Source: Heliopora coerulea (lineage: Eukaryota > Cnidaria > Anthozoa > Scleralcyonacea > Helioporidae). From it: a DNA stretch of 64,000 nt. The stretch lies in NCBI GenBank assembly GCA_030142905.1, contig JASJOG010000053.1, positions 1,260,501 through 1,324,500 of the forward strand, given 5' to 3'. The notes under the pieces were generated by a model. The model ran no database searches. It worked only from the letters and a program-made list of their open reading frames with translations, and was not told the origin of the DNA. How positions within the stretch are numbered: the first letter of the stretch is position 1; every line of letters begins with the position of its first letter. The position numbers and the translations under genes are program-made. Below, in pieces: positions 56,903 to 64,000 of this stretch.

Positions 56903-57573
56903 ACATATCCATTCATTTGTATTGGAGCACAGTTTTTATAGCCGAATGCCCTTCCTGACGCTAACCACCCTTTTCAAGACTTGTGGCTGTCTCGGTCTAA
57001 ACAGACCTCCCTTTTGTGGCCTTCTACCACACGCAGGTTGGCGGCATACCTATTCTTATCCCGGGTATGCACGGGCAAAGTAGTAAGCAGAGTATAATTT
57101 ATGATAAAAAGATGACATTAAAGTTAAGAGCAAAAATCTATACAGCAGTTGTAAGACCGATACTGCTATATGACGCAAAAACGTGGGCACTGAGAAAGAA
57201 CAGTTACAATTGGAGAGGACAGAGTTGAGAATGCTGCGATGGTTGATGGGAGTGTCACTGAGGGAGAGAAGGAGGAACGAGAACATCAGAGCCGAGGCGG
57301 GGGGTTGTGCCAATTGTGGAAAAGGCAAGAGAGGCACGCCTGAGATGGTATGGCCATGTGATCAGGATGGAGGAAGATGACCCTGTGAAAGTGGCGTGGA
57401 GGAGCCAGGTGGAGGGAAGATCAAAAGGAAGACAGAGGATCAGATGGAGAGATGTAATTGAGTGACCTGAGACTGTTGGAATTGCAGGAACAAGATGCAG
57501 AGGACAGAACATACTGGAGAAAACATATAAGAGTGACCGACTCAATCAGGGATTAATAAGGGGAAGAAGAAGA
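56903..57573 (+). mobile_element. 5'-truncated, decayed non-LTR retrotransposon 3' end
   Basis: From about 57085 the translation reads IYDKKMTLKLRAKIYTAVVR, TWALRKN, then (after a shift) ELRMLRWLMGVSLRERRRNE, AREARLRWYGHVIRMEEDD and DAEDRTYWRKHIRVTDSIRD. This is the C-terminal region after the RT domain of RTE/Jockey-like elements (the LRWYGHV signature). At least two frameshifts and a stop break it. It ends in a (GAA)n-like tail. The same 13 bases agtcgaaatttca flank it at 56890-56902 and 57574-57586, a target-site duplication. Sequence 56903-57080 belongs to the insert but I could not assign it. Confidence 0.85.
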
Positions 57574-57586
57574 AGTCGAAATTTCA

Positions 57587-58698
57587 GACGTAAATATGAC
57601 GAGCAGTTTAAATATAAAACAATTTCCAATGTGGGTTGTTAATATTCGTGTGCAAATGTTGTGTTTTTCTTATACTGCATACCCTCTTCCAGTTATAGTA
57701 AGAACGATTTGTCTTTTTGACAATTTTGAAAAATTATCAATGTTACTTGGATTCTCGAGAGATATATTGGAAGGGTGGGCGAGGGGTTGTTGCATGCGCG
57801 TGTTTCTAGTTTTATAAAATAATCAAGGTTGTTTCGAGTTTTTGTTACGTCATCCACGTCTCTATACTCGAATACAAAATAAAAATGACGTCAGCCGTCT
57901 CTGTACTGAGAAAACGATGCTCGTTCAACCAGAGCGTGCGTAGGATGCGTTATATGAACTCTGATTCAAACACAAGTATTAACCAATCAGAGCCTGCGTA
58001 TGATACTTTAGTTTGTTATAACACTTAAGCGAAGCAGAAGTATGAATCCGGAACAGTAAAACTGAGAGGAAAAAAAAGATACGAAAAAATGAAAGAAAAG
58101 AAATATGGAACAGGAAGGATAATTAGGGTCATCGGAAAGGAAGGACAAAAGGAACTTTTTAGAAAATTACATCTTTTAATGCACCATTTAATATTTTTGG
58201 GTTTGCATTTTGAATACTTTCAAACAAATGGGCTCCCTTAGAAAAATTTCGTTAGGTTTACATGCAAGTTGGTGTCAAAAATGTAAAAATCACAAAGAAA
58301 AGTGCAGTCGTGGCCAAAAATATTGGGACGATACTTAAAAACGAATATGCTTGTCGCCCCTTCTCACCCTTTCAACGTTGCAATATTTCAGTCATTTTTT
58401 TCGTTTATGTGGCAAAATATAATTGACTCTGCAGAATGAAGGAAGATTTTGAAGGGGGAAAGAGCAGGAAGCGATGTATGAGCGTGAGGAGAGGGCGTCC
58501 ATGTCCCAGGCACTTTTGGCCGCGACCGTAGTTTGACAACAAACTTCTAAGCAACCCGTTTTAAAGGATTATTTGCTTGGAAGTGAGCTAAGAAAATGCA
58601 GAAATCAACTATCAGCAACGTTAACGTATTTAGAGAAAAAGTTCTTTTAGTAACTTGTATTGATTATAATTATTGTTTTAATTTTAATTATTTAAAAT
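57587..58698. other. PPT1 downstream region and likely 3' UTR
   Basis: Downstream of the PPT1 stop codon, so the 3' UTR should occupy the right part of this stretch. No AATAAA was found on the minus strand close to the stop; only ATTAAA/AATTAAA-like variants near 58680 and 58170-58180, so the poly(A) site is undecided. No other gene recognised. Confidence 0.4.
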
Positions 58699-58821
58699 TC
58701 ATTTCAAAAACGGTAAAATTTTCGACTCAAAGAACTCCTTGCTGAACTGCAAGTGATCACCATCTGCTCCCAAGAAATGAAGCTTACCGGCCTTGTCCAT
58801 CTCCTGTAAACCCAACCAGTC
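58699..58821 (-). CDS. PPT1: PPT1 last exon: palmitoyl-protein thioesterase 1, C-terminus
   Basis: 41 codons including the stop (complement of 58699-58701). It encodes [20 protein letters not shown], then [25 protein letters not shown] holds the catalytic His of the Ser-Asp-His triad of PPT1, a lysosomal alpha/beta hydrolase that removes thioester-linked fatty acids from cysteines. The acceptor ..acacttcaag precedes it and the phase is zero, matching the previous exon. The C-terminus ends at the same point as vertebrate PPT1 (..IPFLG), so the protein is complete at this end. Confidence 0.93.
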   Translation of the reverse strand, partial: DWLGLQEMDKAGKLHFLGADGDHLQFSKEFFESKILPFLK

Positions 58822-59427
58822 CTTGAAGTGTACAAAAATTGCTCAGTAAATATCACTCCATAATGTTAGCAATACAAATATACTAAAAAAATACTATTGT
58901 GAGCCATGGAAATGGGGTTCCCACCCACAACGAACATGAAATTGAGGGATATTTCTAAGGCTTAGAAAGTTTCTTTCGAAACGGCATACACCGTGCTTTT
59001 TAAGATGACAAAAAACGGCAACTCGGACAAATTATAGCGCGAACATGCGCAAAATTATCCAAATTTGCCAATACTAGATAGCAATGTTATCACTTGGCAA
59101 TTTGGTGATGCCACTGGCGCAAGATTCAACAATTTTGAACTACCTTCTTTGTTTTAGGACTTTTCAGACTGGGACTTTTTTTCGTTTCAAATTCGAGTGC
59201 AATCGACAATCTTTTCGAGGACCGTGGGAACCCTGAAAGTTTCAACTTGTATCATATGTGGCCACCAAATTGCATGTAACTCCATCATCTCTCTTTGCCT
59301 TTCATTGAATCCGAGTGTGTTGAAACTTTGATGAAAGTTAAAGAATGATGTAATTGTGGTAGCTTGGTAGGTTATAATGTTCTTAATACGTACGCTCTCA
59401 AGCTATTCTCTCAGAAAAACTTTTCTG

Positions 59428-59500
59428 AGTCCCTGACGGGAATCGAACCCGTAACCTTCTGATCGTCGGTGAGATGCTCTAACCATTGAGCTACACAGAC
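59428..59500 (-). tRNA. tRNA-like sequence, left arm of inverted dimer
   Basis: A 73-nt cloverleaf: acceptor GTCTGTG/CAGGGAC with one G-G mismatch, D arm GCTC/GAGC, T arm ACGGG TTCGATT CCCGT, perfect B box. The anticodon stem TCTCA/TCAGA has one mismatch. The loop CCGACGA would give anticodon GAC, but C replaces the usual U33. More likely a retroposon head than a working tRNA gene. Confidence 0.6.
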
Positions 59501-59686
59501 TCAGATGATGAGCGATGGTTACATTTGTGAACTGGTTCGTATGGATGGTAGACATATGTACTTGCCAGTCTGCGAGTCTCAATATGTCGTCTATTATTAC
59601 AGTACTAATCAATGATGTAATTGTGGTAGCCACTGGTACCATCCATACGAACCAGTTCACAAATGTAACCATCGCTCACCATCTGA

Positions 59687-59759
59687 GTCTGTGTAGCTCA
59701 ATGGTTAGAGCATCTCACCGACGATCAGAAGGTTACGGGTTCGATTCCCGTCAGGGACT
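59687..59759 (+). tRNA. tRNA-like sequence, right arm of inverted dimer
   Basis: Same 73-nt sequence as the left arm, on the opposite strand, so the two face away from each other. Same departures from a functional tRNA (acceptor mismatch, C33). Confidence 0.6.
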
Positions 59760-59868
59760 CAGAAAAGTTTTTCTGAGAGAATAGCTTGAGAGCGTGCGTA
59801 TTAAGAAAGTTAAAGAAGTTTTTCATTCAGCTCTCGTTTGGTCATGGCCTCCGTACGCCTTAAGTAAT

Positions 59869-59967
59869 GTTTAAAAAACGAGCAGGAGTGCTTTATCGGA
59901 TATAAAACACGAAGCGGAGGCCGAGTGTTTTGGGTCCGATAAAGCTCATACTGCGAGTTTTTTGAAC
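59869..59967. repeat. imperfect palindrome, MITE-like
   Basis: gtttaaaaaacgagcaggag on the left pairs with ctgcgagttttttgaac on the right. Inside, gctttatcgga pairs with tccgataaagc and aaaacac with gtgtttt. Probably a small foldback element in the PPT1 intron. Confidence 0.6.
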
Positions 59968-60085
59968 GGCTTAAAAAAACGAAACGTTTTATACACTTAT
60001 TCCTTACGTAAGTTTGGCAATTTCTGTTTTTTAAGGCTAAAAATATTGAGGAAAATTTGAAGAGAAATTCAGGATAAAGTCACAC

Positions 60086-60110
60086 GTGTCTTTATCACAT
60101 ATAAAGACAC
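60086..60110. other. perfect 10-bp hairpin
   Basis: gtgtctttat and ataaagacac around cacat, in the PPT1 intron. Function unknown. Confidence 0.55.
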
Positions 60111-60948
60111 GACATGGTTACGGTTTTCTTTTGTATCTTCCTCATGAATTCTTAATGAGTTTTTTAAAGCAAGTCTATATGTTTACCAGTGATAACTCCC
60201 ATTGTCGTTCAGAGGCAGGTCTTAAAGTTGCAATCTTGTCGATTTAAAAAGTTGCTCGACTGAAACTACTGAGAACTATTCTATCCACGAATCATAATGG
60301 CAAATAACTTTGTTCATCTCACAGATACCGATGAAATACCAGGATTTTTCCTGTTCAGAAAAAATATCTTCACCGGAGACGATGTAGATACCATTTTTCA
60401 TGTTATCTTCACCTCACGAAGATACCAATTTTCTCTTTCAAATCTATTACAATGCGAAGGTACACGATTTTGTGGTGGCTATTTCATCGATTTCTACGCG
60501 ATGAACAGAACGTTACATGTCTGCTTAAAAAATTAAGGATGACTTTAATATTCTCTCGTAGATCATCTCTCTCAATCGTTTGCTTCGCTAATTCGTCGGA
60601 GTTAAAATTGGCATGTCCGTATCATGTAATATTCTCTATTTCTTTATTGAGAACCTGCCCAACGCAGTGAAAATGCAAAATAATTTCTGATAAAGAAATA
60701 AACTCTTTATTCTTCCCGTTGAAGACTGTAGCCAGACAGTCGAAAGCTCGAAAATAAAATAATTCCAGGTCAGAGAACGACTCTTTATATCATGTATAAA
60801 CCTGACCGCGCATCCTCTATCTTTAAAAATAATTTCTGTCATTATCATTATTTTTCTTTTTTTGTTTCTTAACCCCATCTAAAAGTTTGAAACATCCTAA
60901 TTAAGGTTAAAATACACCGCATTACGGTACAGAAAGTAAAGTTTCTAC

Positions 60949-61020
60949 CTCTTTGTAAAGCGGGCTTTCTTGCAACGTGTAGAGCTCCTTATCTTGACCA
61001 GGTTTGTAATACCCAAACCA
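60949..61020 (-). CDS. PPT1: PPT1 penultimate coding exon
   Basis: 24 codons, phase 0 at both ends, reading WFGYYKPGQDKELYTLQESP then LYKE. It aligns with the WFGFYRSGQAKE..LQETTLYTQ segment of vertebrate PPT1. The acceptor is attgtag and the donor gtagaaac on the minus strand. It joins the exons on both sides without a frame break. Confidence 0.93.
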
Positions 61021-61727
61021 CTACAATAAGGTTCAAAATACAATGCGGTAAGTCAAGTTACAACAAACTTGGAGAGTTAAAAAAACATACAAAACCTCTG
61101 TTAACTGATTTCTTCATTAAAAAACAGGATAAAGGTTAAACCGAACATAGTGTGCATTATTTATTTCGATAAATAACAAACACACTTTCTTTCAGTGAAT
61201 TTTTTCAGTTGATTCTATAGACTGTAGACGATTTAGATAAACTCGAAAATTCCCTGAAAGAAAGTGTGTTTGTTATTTGCTTAAACAGATAATGCACACT
61301 ATATTCGGTTTAACTTTTACACTGTTCCTCACAAATTAAATATTGATTAAATAACGTTCACCAAGAAAAAGAAGTGATTATCATTCTTTTGTTCATCAAT
61401 GGACAATTTCTTTTTCGGAAGAAAAGGTTATGATAGCCTTTTTCAAAACTGTGTGAGGGACATCAACTTGTACCCAGGGACACACATTAGGCCAGGTAAA
61501 ACCAATAGGATGTGGACTAGCTAACTGTGTTTATGGTAATAGAAACGCCAACTCCAGCCTCAGGCGCGAAAAGAAAGTGAGGCTAACATAGAAATAAGGC
61601 CACCAGTTGGAGGGCAGTGCTGTGTGTCACTTTCGTCATTTTTTTTTGTATTGTTTATAATTTCTTTTAAGTCAAAAACGAAATAAAATAAATTGGGTGT
61701 AAAAATAGTTCAAGTTCCTGGATGTAC
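61021..61727 (-). other. PPT1 intron containing a MITE-like hairpin
   Basis: A 707-bp intron, donor gtacatcc and acceptor attgtag. Its main content is the inverted repeat at 61131-61318; nothing else recognised. Confidence 0.75.
61131..61318. mobile_element. MITE-like element with 65-bp inverted repeats
   Basis: Left arm 61131-61195 and right arm 61254-61318 pair over their full length with few mismatches (gttaaaccgaa..tagtgtgc and aataacaaacacactttctt). A spacer of 58 bases separates them. A TA dinucleotide at each outer edge could be the target duplication of a Tc1/mariner-type or similar element. No ORF. If transcribed it would fold into a long hairpin. Confidence 0.8.
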
Positions 61728-61826
61728 CTCTGATTCTTTTGGATCCACCATGGTATCTTGCAGAAACTTGACCATTACAAAGTTTTTCAGCTTCATCAAG
61801 TTCTCCTTATAAGTGCTGTTCTTTAC
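61728..61826 (-). CDS. PPT1: PPT1 internal exon with catalytic Asp
   Basis: 33 codons, phase 0 at both ends: [20 protein letters not shown] then [13 protein letters not shown]. It matches [20 protein letters not shown] of vertebrate PPT1; the Asp of the VDP motif corresponds to the catalytic Asp of the triad. NST is a possible N-glycosylation site, in line with a lysosomal protein. The acceptor is ctaatttttag and the donor gtacatcc on the minus strand. Confidence 0.94.
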
Positions 61827-63451
61827 CTAAAAATTAGCAGCCTTCATTGCAAATATGAAAATCATACATTGGCGTACTGCACGCAAATTAGCTTAACAAA
61901 TCAACGGCCAACGGCGTACTTTAGTATTTTACTGTGGCTAACGACGGACGATTTTACTCGTCAGAGGGATGAGCCCTGCCCCCCCTGACACTTTCATGTC
62001 CATACCTGGCTTTGTTATTTTACTGTGGCTAACGACGGACGATTTTACTCGTCAGAGGGATGAGCCCTGCCCCCCTGACACTTTCGTGTCCATACCTGGC
62101 TTTGTTATTTTACTGTGGCTAACGACGGACGATTTTACTCGTCAGAGGGATGAGCCCTGCCCCCCCTGACACTTTCGTGTCCATACCTGGCTTTGTTATT
62201 TTACTGTGGCTAACGACGGACGATTTTACTCGTCAGAGGGATGAGCCCTGCCCCCCCTGACACTTTCGTGTCCATACCTGGCTTTGTTATTTTACTGTGG
62301 CTAACGAAGGACGATTTTACTCGTCAGAGGGATGAGCCCTGCCCCCCTGACACTTTCATGTCCATACCTGGCTTTGTTATTTTACTGTGGCTAACGAAGG
62401 ACGATTTTACTCGTCAGAGGGATGAGCCCTGCCCCCCCTGACACTTTCGTGTCCATACCTGGCTTTGTTATTTTACTGTGGCTAACGAAGGACGATTTTA
62501 CTCGTCAGAGGGATGAGCCCTGCCCCCCCTGACACTTTCATGTCCATACCTGGCTTTGTTATTTTACTGTGGCTAACGAAGGACGATTTTACTCGTCAAG
62601 GGGGAGACCTCTTGGACAGGACAGGGTTAATGAGTCAATATTATACTTGGTCCAAAAATTTTACAGGACTTTTAAGGATTCTTGAGAATCTGTATGGATC
62701 CTAAAAAGAAGGGATCTTACAAACAATGATGCATGAGTAAAATGCTGCACGAGGCCACGTTAAACAATGCGTAGGAAATCACACGGGTTCAAGTTAGTGT
62801 AACATCTATCATTATGTAATAATAATAGAGTAATATGACACTACGCACGCGCGTGATTTTCCTAGCAATGTAAAATTACATATAGCACATGTAGTTTCAT
62901 TGTGTTATCAATGGCAGCATAGTTCTTAGTTGAAGTACTTTCATGTAGTTTCCCAGTAGTATCAATGTTCATTGTTTAATGTAAAATAACTTGAGTGGTT
63001 TACGTGCCGGGACAAACACTACATATATGGACGAAGCTTGTATGGTTAGAGGTAGTTGTGATATGTTGAAATAAAACAAAGATTTGAACTGACTGTGCAC
63101 GGTACATTAGCAGGGGAAAAAATGTGTAAGTTTTTTTCTAAAATAGAATATTTGAGGAGATTTGCCTATCTACCAGAAAGACTGTGCATGTAACTTTGAA
63201 AAGTGATGTGCCGTTTTCTTTACTTCAGCCAAAACGACATACAAATAAAGTGTTGCACATTATTAATTGGTTGTATAAATCACACAACGGAAGAGATGAT
63301 TTAAAACACACCGGTCAAACCTTCACAATACTTTTAGCTCCATTAGTGACTATTATTAAATTAGTGGTAGACTGTAATCAACAATCTGAAGGAAGTGGAA
63401 CTTTTCACATGGTTGTGAGCATAAATTTTAGCACACAACGTGTGCACTTAC
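61827..63451 (-). other. PPT1 intron containing a 91-bp minisatellite
   Basis: A 1.6-kb intron with donor GAAAGG|gtaagtgc and acceptor atttttag. The left half is the minisatellite at 61925-62600. The rest (62601-63451) shows no recognised feature; the plus-strand open frame at 63184-63465 runs across the exon border and is not supported. Confidence 0.75.
61925..62600. repeat. minisatellite, 90-91-bp unit, seven full copies plus a partial
   Basis: Unit starts (tattttactgtggctaacg) are at 61925, 62016, 62106, 62197, 62288, 62378, 62469 and 62560. Units are nearly identical, the length varying by one C in a C6/C7 run. Units 1-4 read aacgacgga and units 5-8 read aacgaagga; tttcatgtc and tttcgtgtc also vary. 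Open frames through it are by-products. Confidence 0.95.
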
Positions 63452-63542
63452 CCTTTCCTGATTGATGTCAGCAAGGAACACACTTTTCTTCTTGTACTCC
63501 TCTTCCTTGAGAGGGTCATGCCAGTACTCTGCTTGAACAATG
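63452..63542 (-). CDS. PPT1: PPT1 exon (first of four in this window)
   Basis: 91 bp: one base plus 30 codons reading [20 protein letters not shown] then [10 protein letters not shown]. This matches the [20 protein letters not shown] and FLADINQER stretch of vertebrate PPT1. The acceptor tttttctttcag and donor GAAAGG|gtaagtgc are both strong. The four exons here encode about 127 residues of a family of about 300; the N-terminal signal peptide and the catalytic Ser lie in exons beyond the right edge. PPT1 acts in lysosomes, depalmitoylating proteins for turnover. Confidence 0.95.
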
Positions 63543-64000
63543 CTGAAAGAAAAACCCCAATAAAACATCAAGATACTACAAAAATTGACAAGTTCTGTGA
63601 AAACATAAACCACTACTAACCTAAAGTATGATAAAGTATTGAAAACTACTGGTTGGTTAACGGCGACAAAACAATACTGTACCAAAATACGGATGTATGG
63701 TTACTTTGTGGATAATTAAGGATCTTAAAGTAAAAAGAACTTTAAAGTACCTTTATTTATACTGGATAACCCTATCAGCTACCTGAGCAGTTGTCCCTAG
63801 AGGTCAGTTAGGGCCACCCCTCATGGGTCCAGTGTTACTAGATGAGGAAACCAGAGTACCTGGAGACAACCTGTGATGTATGGTAGAGTCAAACTGGGCA
63901 ACACTCTTCTCACATGTGACTAAGGTAAATTTAATCAGATAACTGCATGGAGCCACGTGCACTATATCACTGTGCCACCAGCACCCCCAAGCCAGAATTA
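63543..64000 (-). other. PPT1 intron, continuing off the right edge
   Basis: No upstream PPT1 exon was found here. The last 250 bases translate to short phrases such as EETRVPGDNL in a broken frame and may be an unidentified dispersed repeat. Confidence 0.5.

Larger units (their letters stand above)
59346..59804. mobile_element. inverted dimer of a tRNA-like retroposon
   Basis: The left arm (59382 to about 59550) and right arm (about 59638 to 59804) are near-perfect inverted copies. Each arm contains a tRNA-like sequence reading outward, the caccatctgag flank, a ctcagaaaagtttttctgag hairpin and a common tail. The unpaired middle (about 59551-59637) holds a second copy of aatgatgtaattgtggtagc, which also stands at the left end (59344-59363). 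The palindrome was probably inserted as a unit, given the outer 13-bp duplications. Confidence 0.8.
59333..59817. repeat. 13-bp direct repeats flanking the tRNA-like inverted dimer
   Basis: gaaagttaaagaa at 59333-59345 and at 59805-59817 brackets a 459-bp insert. Exact direct repeats of this length next to a tRNA-derived sequence are the mark of LINE-driven retroposition. Confidence 0.8.
58822..60948 (-). other. PPT1 intron between the last two coding exons
   Basis: A 2.1-kb intron, donor KE|gtagaaac, acceptor cttcaag. It carries the inverted tRNA-like dimer (59346-59804), an imperfect palindrome (59869-59967) and a hairpin (60086-60110). An open frame at 60297-60536 has no recognisable domain. 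Confidence 0.75.

Noticed and set aside
59428..59759. Two functional divergent tRNA-Val(GAC) genes
   Set aside because: Acceptor and anticodon-stem mismatches, C at position 33, palindromic duplication and target duplications all favour a retroposon.
61969..62704. Repeated-peptide ORFs (LLWLTTDDFTRQRDEPCPP)
   Set aside because: They run across an intronic minisatellite whose 90-91-bp unit does not keep frame; no protein expected.
63184..63465. 93-codon plus-strand ORF
   Set aside because: It lies in a PPT1 intron, antisense, runs across the exon border, and has no recognisable domain.

Overview
This is a eukaryotic nuclear window, most likely from a marine invertebrate; an anthozoan cnidarian would fit, but no species can be named from the sequence. 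The DNA is AT-rich, the genes are intron-split, and most of the window is repeats. Two conserved host genes frame it, both on the minus strand. At the left edge are the first three coding exons of mitochondrial L-threonine 3-dehydrogenase (TDH, 87-1303), whose 3' part lies off the edge. At the right edge are the last four coding exons of palmitoyl-protein thioesterase 1 (PPT1, 58699-63542), whose 5' part lies off the edge. All seven exons show splice sites and matching reading phases.

Between the genes lies a satellite array of about 47 kb (8343-55330), with decayed outlier monomers at 2887-3281. The monomer is about 168 bp. The monomers are not interchangeable: they form higher-order repeats (HORs). 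One HOR is a 6-mer of about 1007 bp (types A-B-C-D-E-F). The other is a 5-mer of about 837 bp (A-B-C'-G-F). About 32 kb, or roughly 190 monomers, is satellite DNA.

Three near full-length copies of one CR1/L2-like non-LTR retrotransposon (about 4.87 kb) interrupt the array, all on the plus strand. Each has ORF1 (coiled coil plus SGNH esterase-like domain) and ORF2 (APE endonuclease plus reverse transcriptase), and ends in a hairpin and a short (TCTA)n tail. Copy 1 (15703-20575) is an independent insertion with its own target duplication and a frameshifted ORF1. Copies 2 (40595-45466) and 3 (47486-52357) have both ORFs open. They lie in the same satellite position exactly 6891 bp apart, so copy 3 arose by tandem duplication of satellite plus LINE rather than by a second transposition.

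The flanks (1304-8342 and 55331-58698) and the PPT1 introns hold smaller repeats. These include two decayed LINE fragments, a long foldback element, several palindromic MITE-like elements, an (AT)n run, a palindromic tandem repeat, a 91-bp minisatellite, and tRNA-like sequences. Two of the tRNA-like sequences form an inverted dimer bounded by a 13-bp target duplication. No CRISPR, bacterial or viral gene was seen.
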